Positions 6,786 through 14,835 of a DNA stretch of 20,550 nucleotides are shown in pieces (position 1 is the first letter of the stretch; the number at the start of each line of letters is the position of its first letter). The DNA is taken from assembly GCA_002362625.1 (NCBI GenBank), contig DEUP01000030.1:21762-42311 (forward strand), read 5' to 3'. The DNA comes from Clostridiales bacterium UBA3259 (GTDB lineage Bacteria > Bacillota_A > Clostridia > Oscillospirales > Oscillospiraceae). The notes below the pieces were generated by a model. That model was not told where the DNA came from and made no database searches. It saw nothing but the letters and a program-made list of their open reading frames with translations. A program made the translations under genes and the position numbers.

Positions 6786-9239
6786 TTACTCCGCCGTCAC
6801 CTGGATGGAAATGGCTGCCGGGGTAAGCCCCTCCGAAGTCACAGTGATCTCCGCGCTTCCACATTCTGCCGCAGCCTTTACTATCGCCAGCATCCGTCCC
6901 TCAAAGAACTGATGGGTTGGCTCGTTGTAGCGTTCTTCGGTCTGGGGATTTGCCGAACCGCAGCCGACAAGGGTAATGGGCCCTGTCAGCTCCACGGTGG
7001 CCTTCCGGTCAGAGGTCATGACCATCACGCCGTCCTGATCCCGCAGTTCTATCTCTATATAACTCAGGTCATCGCTTCCGGCGCGAAGCACCTTTTTGTC
7101 CGTGGACACCCACAACTCCGGTTCACCGGCTGTTTTCAGCACATGGCGTCCGACCTCCTGTCCACCTATGAACGCGGTCGCTGCCACCTCCCCCGGCTGA
7201 TAAGTCACATCCCAACGGGCGTAGAACCTGTGGAAGTCATTCCCCACCGGTTTTCTGCCCTGGGAAACGCCGTTGATAAACAGCTCCACTTCCTCCGCGT
7301 CGGAGTAAACCTCCACGGCCGTTTCCTTTCCTTCATAGCCCGGCCAGGTCCAGCTATGTACCGCATCGGTAAAGTTCCAGCGGCTGACATACAGATCCTT
7401 GCCGTAATTTTCCATTCTGTGCACGGCCAGGTAGGGCTGATGGTTTCTCCCTCCCCAGATGATTTCCCGCCAGTAGGACATAGGACGGCGGAATCCGGTA
7501 AGATCAAAATCACCGTCTGCCGCGGCAATCCAGGGATACGCGCCGGTGAAGGCTCCCGGATCACTGTCACGGCAAGCAATTCGGCCGCAGCCGGCTTCTC
7601 CCAGGTAGTCCATGGATGTCCAGGCGAAATCGCCGATGACATAAGGATTGCGCATGACGGTTTCCCAGTTGGTATCCAGCGCCCCGGAGAAGGTTTCCGA
7701 GCCGAAAAATACCCATTCCGGATGGAGCGGATGCTCCCGTTCATATCGGGTGTTGCTGTAGTTATACCCAATGAGATCCAGCATATCGCAGGATTCTTCT
7801 ACATACGGATCCATCAGCGCGCTTCCGGTAATCGCATCCATCATATTGGTGACACCGATGAGGTCATTGACCCCGCTGGCGCCTCCCTGAGCTTTTTGCT
7901 GCTTGAGAATTTCGGAAATGCAGGATGCGGCGGAGAGCATCACATTAATGCCATTGGTAACGGGGCGGGTTTGATCCAGCCTCTTATACGTCTCCACCAG
8001 CTTTCTGCCCCACTGGGCACCGATGGGGGTACCCGTGTCGGGGATCTCGTTGCCGATGGACCACATAATAATGGAAGGATGGTTGTAGTCCCGGCGAACC
8101 ACCGCTTCCACATCCGCTTCAAAGCACTCGGGAAAGTACTCCGAATAGTCAAAAGCCGTCTTCCCCTCTGCCCACATATCCGTAAACTCGTGCATAACCA
8201 GGATTCCCTGCCGGTCACAGGCATTGAGGAACGCAGTGCTCGGGGGATTATGGGCCGTGCGCAGGGCGTTATACCCCATGGACTTATGCAGCCGGATGCG
8301 ACGTTCCTCCGCATCGGCAACGGATACCGCCCCCAGGAATCCATTGTCGTGATGGACGCAGCCGCCCTTCAGTTTTACACTGCGGCCATTGATCCTGAGT
8401 CCGTTTCGGCTGTCCAGCTGGATCTTCCGGATACCGAAAACAGCCTCCTCCCGATCCAGCTCCTGCTGCGAAGCCAGATCCTCCAAACGGCATTGCACCG
8501 TATACAGACTCGGGCTGTCCACATTCCACAATGCCGGCTTTTCTATGGTAATCCGCTGACGGATGGTGACCCGGTCGTTGGCGTCCACATAGAATCTGGC
8601 CTTACGGGAGGCCGCTTCCCTTCCCTCTCCGTCCGCAACCGTCAGCAGGGCGTAGCATTCCCGGCCAGAAATTCCCTCATTGCGGATATCCGCCTTTACT
8701 TCCAGCGTTGCAAGTTCCGAATCGCAGTGAAGTGTCGTCACAAACAAGCCATCCGGCGCTATGTGAAGGCTTTCGCTGGTCAGAATCCATGCGTCCCGAT
8801 AAATTCCCTGTCCGGAATACCACCGGCTGTTGGGCAGCGCACTGCCCCGAATGGACACCTTTAACACGTTGGGCTCATCGTAACGGATAAATTTATCGAT
8901 GCGCATACAGCAGGGCGTATAACCATTGCGGAATTTTTTCACAAACACACTGTTTATGGAAAAAGTGGGATTCATATACACACCATCGAAATAAAGATAG
9001 TGCACCTTCTCCCTTTCCTCTGAGGGGATGACAAATTCCTTGCTGTAGCAAATATTCTCCCCCTTAAAATAACCCATATGGGCGCCGGAGTCCGCGTCCG
9101 CCCCCCTCTGCATCATAATCATGGCGTCATGGGGCAGACTCACCTTTTCACTGACGCCGGTGGTTCGTCCGATATTCTCCATGATGGATCCCAGGCTGTG
9201 GGCCAAATTCCAGTCTTGATTCAAACTGACTCTGTGCAT
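6786..9239 (-). CDS. Glycoside hydrolase family 2 protein (beta-galactosidase-like)
   Basis: This is an 817-residue retaining exo-glycosidase of family GH2. It has the N-terminal jelly-roll (RWYSGQGIYRDAWI, about 139-152), an Ig-like domain, and a TIM barrel opening with VKLKGGCVHHDNGFLG (about 288-303). The acid/base glutamate is in WSIGNE (Glu398) and the nucleophile in FFGSE (Glu515). C-terminal beta domains include a DUF4982-like stretch (VELFINGVSQGRK) and a last domain resembling Glyco_hydro2_C5/Big-type modules. There is no signal peptide, so it acts in the cytoplasm on an imported glycoside. The frame stays open to 9371, but the start at 9239 has a good GGAGG site and gives the family N-terminus; the extra 44 codons come from a palindromic repeat. 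Galactosidase, glucuronidase or other activity cannot be told apart by eye. Confidence 0.93.
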   Translation of the reverse strand: MHRVSLNQDWNLAHSLGSIMENIGRTTGVSEKVSLPHDAMIMMQRGADADSGAHMGYFKGENICYSKEFVIPSEEREKVHYLYFDGVYMNPTFSINSVFVKKFRNGYTPCCMRIDKFIRYDEPNVLKVSIRGSALPNSRWYSGQGIYRDAWILTSESLHIAPDGLFVTTLHCDSELATLEVKADIRNEGISGRECYALLTVADGEGREAASRKARFYVDANDRVTIRQRITIEKPALWNVDSPSLYTVQCRLEDLASQQELDREEAVFGIRKIQLDSRNGLRINGRSVKLKGGCVHHDNGFLGAVSVADAEERRIRLHKSMGYNALRTAHNPPSTAFLNACDRQGILVMHEFTDMWAEGKTAFDYSEYFPECFEADVEAVVRRDYNHPSIIMWSIGNEIPDTGTPIGAQWGRKLVETYKRLDQTRPVTNGINVMLSAASCISEILKQQKAQGGASGVNDLIGVTNMMDAITGSALMDPYVEESCDMLDLIGYNYSNTRYEREHPLHPEWVFFGSETFSGALDTNWETVMRNPYVIGDFAWTSMDYLGEAGCGRIACRDSDPGAFTGAYPWIAAADGDFDLTGFRRPMSYWREIIWGGRNHQPYLAVHRMENYGKDLYVSRWNFTDAVHSWTWPGYEGKETAVEVYSDAEEVELFINGVSQGRKPVGNDFHRFYARWDVTYQPGEVAATAFIGGQEVGRHVLKTAGEPELWVSTDKKVLRAGSDDLSYIEIELRDQDGVMVMTSDRKATVELTGPITLVGCGSANPQTEERYNEPTHQFFEGRMLAIVKAAAECGSAEITVTSEGLTPAAISIQVTAE

Positions 9240-9288
9240 ATAGTTTCCTCCGTTTCCCGCTAGTATTATCTTCCTTATGATTCTACCG

Positions 9289-9450
9289 GAGAACCGCCGT
9301 CCATAGCGTCCCCCAAGTCCCCTTCCTGAGAGGCTTTCCTTGAAAATTGGGGGACGCCCTGCGTCCCCCAAACTCAGAAATGCCTTGAAAAACCGGGGCA
9401 GAATCCTTCATCTTATTTCTCAAAGCCTTCTGCCTATCCTGGCGGTTCTC
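9289..9450. repeat. Palindromic, inverted-repeat-bounded intergenic element (MITE-like)
   Basis: The 162-bp segment is bounded by a perfect 10-bp inverted repeat, GAGAACCGCC (9289-9298) and GGCGGTTCTC (9441-9450). Inside it, GCGTCCCCCAA occurs at 9306-9316 and 9361-9371 and its complement TTGGGGGACGC at 9347-9357; the last two form an 11-bp perfect hairpin with a 3-base loop. CCTTGAAAA is repeated directly at 9338 and 9383. The right end overlaps the stop codon of the upstream permease gene. I see no clear target-site duplication. It could be a small mobile palindromic repeat or an mRNA-processing/attenuation structure between the permease and GH2 genes. Confidence 0.55.
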
Positions 9451-10441
9451 AACGTCCCTGCTCGGCAATGGCTTCTGCGGCAAAGGCCTTGTCTGCCTTC
9501 ATCTTGGCAGGAAGCGCCGCATTCTTCGATATGGCCATAATCACCAGCATGAACATTCCTGTAACGACATCCTTCCAGGTGGATTCCAGGCCCACCGCCA
9601 CAAAGCCATTTGCAAGGATCTTCATGGTCAGAACGCCGCAGAATACGGCAATGCTCGGGTCAGACCAGCGTGCCAGCAGCATACCCAGGAACACGCCCAT
9701 GAAGCCGTCCATCATGACCGCCATAGAGCCAAGCGCGCCTACATTCTGAACCTTTCCCTGAGCAGACATGTAAAGAACCGCAGCGATTCCCAGGAAAAAA
9801 CCGCCCACCATGAAATTTGTGAACTTGATCTTGTCCAGGTTCAGTCCAGCAGCCAACGCCACAGACTGATTTGCGCCAATGGCGCGAATATTGTGACCGT
9901 AGGGAGTCTTATTATAGATTACATAGAACAGCACCATCACAAAGGCCATCACCACAAAGCACCAGGGCTGCCGGGCAAGGAAAGCATCGTCAGGCGAAAT
10001 CACCGCGCCTCCCGGGAAAAAGATCCGGGGCAGAGATTCAAATACCAGCATCAGGCCCAGACCCAGCACCATACAGGGCACTCGCAGCCAGTTGTACAGC
10101 AGGCCCATGATTGCGCTGCACGCAAGAGATACCAGAATCGCGAAAAAGATCAATCCAGGCAGTCCCCATCCAAGCATGTTGGACACGCCGTTGCCAATTA
10201 TGGCCGCGCAGGTGACGAAGGCACCGGCACTGAAATTCATCATACCTATGCTCATGCCCAGAAGCAGAGCATAGCAGATGACAGACGGCTGAATCGCCTG
10301 ACGCAGAACAGTGACAAGCGCCCGGGAATTAAACATGCGGCCGCCGGAGAGGATTCCGAATAGCACATAAACGGCAACCGGAATCGCCATTGTTTTGAGA
10401 ATGCCCTGCACCTGTCGGGCAAGTTTATTTTGAGTTTTCAT
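9449..10441 (-). CDS. Sugar ABC transporter permease, RbsC/MglC family (second permease)
   Basis: This is a 330-residue multi-spanning membrane protein of the BPD_transp_2 (ribose/galactose-type) family. It has a short basic N-terminus, then about eight to ten hydrophobic segments. The family-typical MNFSAGAFVTCAAIIGN region, the cytoplasmic GHNIRAIGANQSVALAAGLNLDKIK loop that contacts the ATPase, and a VMMDGFMGVFLGM segment near the C-terminus are all present. The ATG at 10441 has a GGAGG site seven bases upstream. It lies 211 bp after the solute-binding protein gene, the widest gap within this operon, and pairs with the other permease to form a heterodimeric channel. The sugar it carries is unknown; the downstream GH2 gene suggests a glycoside or oligosaccharide product. 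Confidence 0.92.
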   Translation of the reverse strand: MKTQNKLARQVQGILKTMAIPVAVYVLFGILSGGRMFNSRALVTVLRQAIQPSVICYALLLGMSIGMMNFSAGAFVTCAAIIGNGVSNMLGWGLPGLIFFAILVSLACSAIMGLLYNWLRVPCMVLGLGLMLVFESLPRIFFPGGAVISPDDAFLARQPWCFVVMAFVMVLFYVIYNKTPYGHNIRAIGANQSVALAAGLNLDKIKFTNFMVGGFFLGIAAVLYMSAQGKVQNVGALGSMAVMMDGFMGVFLGMLLARWSDPSIAVFCGVLTMKILANGFVAVGLESTWKDVVTGMFMLVIMAISKNAALPAKMKADKAFAAEAIAEQGR

Positions 10442-10652
10442 GGTTGCGCCTCCATTGACCGCGCAGAGCGGTTACTGTGGTTCTGTCAAAATCACGGGGA
10501 TACGATCATCAACTCCCCGGAAGCGGACTGGGAGAGGTTTTCAGCTCAGCGAACACAGGCAGAGCCTGAAATCCGTAAGGGACCTCCGTTATCCCGGTTA
10601 TGCAACAGGAGAAAACCTCCCCCTCCGCCATAGATATTGGTTTTGCCTATCT
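10442..10652 (-). other. Intercistronic region between solute-binding protein and second permease
   Basis: This 211-bp gap holds no gene I can support. It contains a 9-bp inverted repeat GAGGTTTTC (10534-10542) and GAAAACCTC (10611-10619) enclosing 68 bp, and no run of T that would make a terminator. Spacers of this kind after solute-binding protein genes often hold structures that stabilise the upstream message, so that the binding protein is made in excess; here that is inference. Confidence 0.4.
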
Positions 10653-11861
10653 TTATTCGACGATACCTTCGTGCCGTGCCATTACGTCCTCCAGGGAATA
10701 TGCCGTGCACACCTCCACCATCTTATCCGCGTTAAAGGACTCGTCTACATAGTGGGTCATATCCAGCAGCTCCTGGGCGGTGTAAGCGGGAACACCGGAG
10801 TCCAGGTACTTGATGTAGTTGTTAAAGTCCTCCAGGCTGGACAGGTTAATGTTATTCATCTCCAGATTCACTGCGGGATCCGCAATTACCCGGGTGCCGT
10901 CCAGCAGGTAGTTATAAAGCACGGCGAAGCAGATCTGCTCACAGGCGTAGTTACCGCCGGCGATGTAGGACAGAGAGCCATTCTCAAAGGCCCGGCTGGT
11001 TTCCTCGGAAACGTCAATGCCCGCCAGCTGAACCTGGCCCACCAGGCCCTCAGACTCGATGGTGTTATAGATATTTGCCATCAGGGAGGTACAGCCTACG
11101 CCGTCCAGCTCAGGATAGGTGGCAGCCGCGGTAGCAATGGCATCTGCCCACTGGCTATAATCCCAGTTTTCCACAATGATGTTCATGTCGTCATGGGTCG
11201 CCACGGCATCGGCAAAGCCGGCGGCACGGGCGTCATGCTGTCCGGAAAAGCCCCGGGACAGGCCGTCCCACATGACGTTGCGGCAGCCATCGGCGTACAA
11301 GGCCTCCGCCATAGCCCAGCCTGCGCCGTAGTCGTCCACAACCACGCTGCCCAGGTAGTTTTCATAGGTAGCCATGGTCTTCGCCTGCTCCTCACTGGAG
11401 GGCATACCGCCGCATACCACGTAAGGTACGCCGGCCTTTTCAAACAGGGCGGCACGGGCCTCCGTTGCCACGGTTCCGATGCAGCCGTCATAGCCGTTGA
11501 CCAGAGCCGCCTCAATGGTAGCCATAGCCTCGTCCGCGCCGCTGCCGGTTTCCAGGAAGGTAAATTCAATGTTCAGCGGCTCCGCGATATACTCCATGGA
11601 GGATTTATACTGGGAGCCCAGCTTGTCGGTAAAGGTACCGTAGAGAACCAGGATTTTCAGAGGAGGCAGTTCCTTGTCCGTTTCCACCGTTGCGGCGTCA
11701 TACTTGGTGATAATGCTTCCGTCGGCCTGGATCTGGGTTCCCTTGCTGTCATCGGCGGCAGTGGCCTTCGTGGCGGTCTCCGTTTCCTTGGGAGCCGAGC
11801 CGCAGGCACTCAGAGCCAGCAACATGGCAAGTGACAAAACGATTGCAATGATCTTTTTCAT
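10653..11861 (-). CDS. Sugar ABC transporter solute-binding lipoprotein (Peripla_BP_4 / RbsB-like)
   Basis: This is the extracellular receptor of the sugar importer, 402 residues. A lipoprotein signal peptide runs MKKIIAIVLSLAMLLALSAC with the lipidated Cys at residue 20, followed by a Lys/Thr/Ala-rich linker. The mature domain shows the periplasmic-binding-protein type I pattern: KILVLYGTFTDKLGSQY, AALVNGYDGCIGTV, AGVPYVVCGG, a ligand-site-like GFSGQHDARAAGF segment, and VQLAGIDVSEE. The frame is open to 11951, but the start at 11861 is chosen because it begins the signal peptide and has a GAAAGGA ribosome site. It is 94 bp downstream of the first permease gene. It is longer than RbsB (about 300) and may have an extra C-terminal segment. 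Confidence 0.92.
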   Translation of the reverse strand: MKKIIAIVLSLAMLLALSACGSAPKETETATKATAADDSKGTQIQADGSIITKYDAATVETDKELPPLKILVLYGTFTDKLGSQYKSSMEYIAEPLNIEFTFLETGSGADEAMATIEAALVNGYDGCIGTVATEARAALFEKAGVPYVVCGGMPSSEEQAKTMATYENYLGSVVVDDYGAGWAMAEALYADGCRNVMWDGLSRGFSGQHDARAAGFADAVATHDDMNIIVENWDYSQWADAIATAAATYPELDGVGCTSLMANIYNTIESEGLVGQVQLAGIDVSEETSRAFENGSLSYIAGGNYACEQICFAVLYNYLLDGTRVIADPAVNLEMNNINLSSLEDFNNYIKYLDSGVPAYTAQELLDMTHYVDESFNADKMVEVCTAYSLEDVMARHEGIVE

Positions 11862-11885
11862 AACGATTTCCTTTCTTTTTTGTTT

Positions 11886-11920
11886 GGGAGCGCCGAGGCA
11901 AAATCCGGTCGGCACTTCCC
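11886..11920 (-). other. Hairpin between first permease and solute-binding protein genes
   Basis: On the minus strand, about 11 base pairs with one bulge and one G-U pair form between GGGAAGTGCCGA and TCGGCGCTCCC. No T-run follows, so it is not a standard terminator; it sits about 25 bp before the ribosome site of the solute-binding protein gene and could protect the 5' end of a processed message. Confidence 0.4.
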
Positions 11921-11955
11921 TATTTTGACAGCTTCCGCTGTTCTTCACCAAAGCC

Positions 11956-12954
11956 TTACGTCACCAGCTTACCGGCGCTGCGGTCATAGCTCAGGCCGAT
12001 CATAATCACAAAGATGATACCCTTTACGCCATTTACCAGGCTGGGATCCAATCCCCACATAGCCAGTCCGTTGGTCAGCAACGTTGCGGTAATGGCGCCG
12101 ATCACCGCAGCGGGCAGGCTGGCCTTATCGCCGCCGGACATGGGGAACCCGCCCAAAACCACTGCCAGCATAATATTAAATTCAATGCCGCTTCCCGCCG
12201 CCGTAGAAACCGTAGAGTTGCGGAACAGCTGGAACACCCCTGCAATACCAACGCACACGCCCAAAAGGATGTAAGCGAGGTACTGCTGCTGTACGATCTT
12301 AATACCCGCCTGTTTCGCGGTATTGCGGTTTCCGCCAATGGCCTTTGCCCATTTCCCCACCCGGGTGAAATGGAACAGGTACACGCCAATCGCGATGATC
12401 AGAATCATCACAGCCGCCTTAAAGAAGCCATTGGTCATAACCGGCCAGTTGCTCACCGGGATTACGATTTCCTGCTTGGCAACACCGATGGTCAAAAGGC
12501 CGGCCAGCAGAGAACGGACGCACATGGAGCCGATAAACACCGGAACCCGGAAGACCACGGAAATGGTGGAAACCACGCAGCAGGTGCATACGGGAACCAG
12601 AATCGTCACCAGCATTGCCAGAGGCATGGGCCAGCCCTTGTGAAGCATCAGAATCGCACCGCACATCTGGGCAACGCCGCATGCGGAACCAATGGAAAAG
12701 TCCATATTACCCTGAGCGTACACAAAGGCCGCGCCCGTGGCAATGATGCACATGGTAAAGCACTGCTCCACCATATTAACGAGATTCTGGCGGCTGATAA
12801 AAAGCCCTCCGGTCACAACGGAAAAGAATGCGAACAGGAATACCAGCCCCAGATAGGGCACTACCTTGCCCACCGTCTGTTTCCTGGCGGCCTGCTTATC
12901 CAGCTGCGCCTGAATCTGCATGTTCTGCGCGCTGGTTCTGCTGATTGCAGCCAT
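11956..12954 (-). CDS. Sugar ABC transporter permease, RbsC/MglC family (first permease)
   Basis: This is a 332-residue BPD_transp_2-type membrane subunit. A polar, Gln-rich N-terminal tail of about 30 residues precedes the first hydrophobic segment (VVPYLGLVFLFAFFSVVTGG). The FAMILY-typical QGNMDFSIGSACG region, the cytoplasmic loop WAKAIGGNRNTAKQAGIKI, and LAVVLGGFPMSGG near the C-terminus are all visible. The start has a strong AAGGAGGG site. Twelve bases separate it from the ATPase gene and 94 bp from the solute-binding protein gene. It should form the transmembrane channel together with the second permease. Confidence 0.92.
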   Translation of the reverse strand: MAAISRTSAQNMQIQAQLDKQAARKQTVGKVVPYLGLVFLFAFFSVVTGGLFISRQNLVNMVEQCFTMCIIATGAAFVYAQGNMDFSIGSACGVAQMCGAILMLHKGWPMPLAMLVTILVPVCTCCVVSTISVVFRVPVFIGSMCVRSLLAGLLTIGVAKQEIVIPVSNWPVMTNGFFKAAVMILIIAIGVYLFHFTRVGKWAKAIGGNRNTAKQAGIKIVQQQYLAYILLGVCVGIAGVFQLFRNSTVSTAAGSGIEFNIMLAVVLGGFPMSGGDKASLPAAVIGAITATLLTNGLAMWGLDPSLVNGVKGIIFVIMIGLSYDRSAGKLVT

Positions 12955-12966
12955 GTTTTTCCCTCC

Positions 12967-14478
12967 TTAGATGATGTACTCAATGATGTCATTTTCCTTC
13001 AGGTCGGCGCTGCGGCTGAATTCCTTTGCCAGCTTGCCGTCCTTGAAAATGAGCATCCGGTCGCTCATGCCAATCAGCTCCAGAAGCTCCTCGGAGATCA
13101 TGATGATCCCCTTCCCCTGCCGCTTCAGTTCCATCATCAGCTTGTACATATCCGCCTTCACGCCCACATCAATTCCTCGGGTGGGGCAGTCCAAAATAAA
13201 TACGTCGCAGTCGGTGCCCAGCCATTTGGAGAAAACCACCTTCTGCTTATTTCCGCCGGACAGCTCCTTCACCATCTGATTCCCGTTCCGGCATTTGATG
13301 CTCATAACCTTGATCTGAGCGTCTGCCAACTGCCGTTCCTTCTTAGGCGATACAAATCCCAGCGCTCCGGTAAGCTTTTTCATAGCGGGCATCACAATAT
13401 TGTTTTTGATACTTGCCTGTAAAATAATGGACTCCTTATCCCGATCCTTGGAAACATAGGCCATGCCCTGATCCACCGCAACCGCCGGATTGCTGACCGG
13501 CACCGGCTCTCCGTTTCGGTACAGGGTAACCTTACCTGTCAGCGGCTTTTCCAGTCCAAACAAGAGCCTTCCCAGCTCATGCATGCCGCAGTTTGACAGT
13601 CCGCCGAAGCCCAGAATCTCCCCCTTATGGAGGGTCACGTCAATGTTTTTAAAATAGGGCCGCAGGGTGACCTGTTCTGCCTTTAAAAGCACCTCTTCCC
13701 CATGGCTTCCGTCAAAATCCGGCCGGTAATAGTCTCCCTGAAGCTCTCTGCCGATCATCAGCGAACGCATTTTGGCAATGGACATGCCTTCCCGCTCCAG
13801 CGTATCGATGATCAGGCCGTCCCGAAGCACCGTAATGGTGTTGCACCGCTCCATCAGCTCATCCAGATCATGGGAGATGAACAAAACCGCCTTATTCTCC
13901 TCGTGCATCCGCTGGATCAGATTGTAGATCAGCTTACGTCCCTTGGTGGCCAGCGCCGTGGTGGTTTCGTCGATGATCAGGATCTCCGGATGATTGACCA
14001 TAGCCCGGGCAATCTCCACGATTTTCCGGTCCTCGAAATTCAGCTGCTCTATATTCATCCGGCCCTTGATTTCCGGGACCCCGATCTCACCGAGAATGCG
14101 ATCCGCTTCCGCATAGATGGTGTTCCAGTCAAGAAAGCCTCGTTTTGTGTACTGCTCCAGCCGTCCCGCGAAAATATTGGACGCCACGTCCAGCCCCGGG
14201 AAGGTGGCCGCCTCCTGGACGATCATGGCAACCCCGTGGTTCTGGGCATCTACCATGCTTTTGGGATCATACCGTTGGCCATGGAGCTCCAGTTCTCCGC
14301 TGTCTTTTTCCAAAGCACCTGCTACAATGGAGCAGAATGTGGATTTTCCCGAACCATTTTCTCCAATCAGGCCGCGAATTTCGCCCTTTCGGATTTCCAC
14401 ATCCACGTCAATCAGCGCTCTCGTGGGGCCGAAGGCTTTGCAAACCTTCCGCGCTGTCAGGATCAGTTCTCTTTCCAT
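12967..14478 (-). CDS. Sugar ABC transporter ATP-binding protein, double-NBD RbsA/MglA family
   Basis: This is a 503-residue fused ATPase that powers the sugar importer. NBD1 has Walker A GENGSGKST (about 38-46), a divergent signature region LNFEDRKIVEIARA, Walker B ILIIDETTTAL and a switch histidine in FISHD. NBD2 has a normal LSGGNKQKVVFSKWL signature but a degenerate Walker A (GLSNCGMHELG). Its Walker B reads FILDCPTRGIDVG, with Cys431 (codon 13186-13188) where the catalytic Glu of the usual LDEPTRG motif would be, and SEEL replaces the switch histidine, as is common in this family. NBD1 is therefore probably the only hydrolytic site. The start at 14478 has a GGAGGAG site. It is the first gene of the sugar operon, preceded by a long regulatory gap. 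Confidence 0.94.
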   Translation of the reverse strand: MERELILTARKVCKAFGPTRALIDVDVEIRKGEIRGLIGENGSGKSTFCSIVAGALEKDSGELELHGQRYDPKSMVDAQNHGVAMIVQEAATFPGLDVASNIFAGRLEQYTKRGFLDWNTIYAEADRILGEIGVPEIKGRMNIEQLNFEDRKIVEIARAMVNHPEILIIDETTTALATKGRKLIYNLIQRMHEENKAVLFISHDLDELMERCNTITVLRDGLIIDTLEREGMSIAKMRSLMIGRELQGDYYRPDFDGSHGEEVLLKAEQVTLRPYFKNIDVTLHKGEILGFGGLSNCGMHELGRLLFGLEKPLTGKVTLYRNGEPVPVSNPAVAVDQGMAYVSKDRDKESIILQASIKNNIVMPAMKKLTGALGFVSPKKERQLADAQIKVMSIKCRNGNQMVKELSGGNKQKVVFSKWLGTDCDVFILDCPTRGIDVGVKADMYKLMMELKRQGKGIIMISEELLELIGMSDRMLIFKDGKLAKEFSRSADLKENDIIEYII

Positions 14479-14519
14479 TACGCTCCTCCGTTCATTCGGT
14501 CAGATCTTTGGAATCCCAT

Positions 14520-14735
14520 AGGGATCCAATAACGGTATCCGTCTGGGAATTTATAGCTTTATACTACTGATTTTGTGGATTGCTTTCAATGACCTAAAAA
14601 GACCTGAGATTTTTTTCGAGTATCGTATTTCGTCGTTTTTTATCGTTTTGCACATTATATTCGCATTATTTTTGTGCATAATAAACATTTTCCCGTAGAG
14701 AACGTCAGCATGGCGTATCCTGAAGCGCCATTCCC
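14520..14735 (-). promoter_or_regulatory. Promoter/operator region of the sugar-transporter operon
   Basis: The gap between the ATPase gene and the AraC terminator (14479-14776) has no gene. On the minus strand a TATAAT box lies at 14654-14659 inside a pair of tandem 11-bp direct repeats of form CRCATTATWTT (14651-14661 and 14662-14672, plus-strand reading; 9 of 11 bases agree). They are flanked by an inverted repeat TGCACA (14649-14654) and TGTGCA (14673-14678). Two further TATAAA boxes read at 14550-14555 and 14558-14563. None has a good -35, which fits an activator-dependent promoter. Another dyad, ATGGCG/CGCCAT, is at 14710-14731. The AraC-type protein encoded next door is the obvious candidate to bind here; this is inference. 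Confidence 0.45.
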
Positions 14736-14776
14736 TCTCTCACCCGCAGACGATTGATCCACAAGCCTCCCAAGGC

Positions 14777-14809
14777 AAAAAACAAGGCCGAAGCAAGCTT
14801 CGACCTTGT
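14777..14809 (-). terminator. Intrinsic terminator of the AraC-family regulator gene
   Basis: A 13-bp stem (14782-14794 with 14797-14809; one G-U pair on the minus-strand RNA) is followed on the minus strand by six T residues (14777-14782). It is 27 bp beyond the regulator stop codon, so the regulator and the transporter operon are separate transcription units. Confidence 0.9.
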
Positions 14810-14835
14810 AAGAATTTCTGAACGTCTTCCGGATC

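Noticed and set aside
6702..8864. A 720-codon open frame on the plus strand
   Set aside because: It is antisense to the GH2 gene, has no ribosome site and no recognisable domain; long antisense frames are expected opposite GC-rich coding sequence.
9240..9371. A longer GH2 start at 9371
   Set aside because: The 44 extra codons come from the palindromic repeat and are Arg/Gly-rich; the start at 9239 has a GGAGG site and the expected N-terminus.
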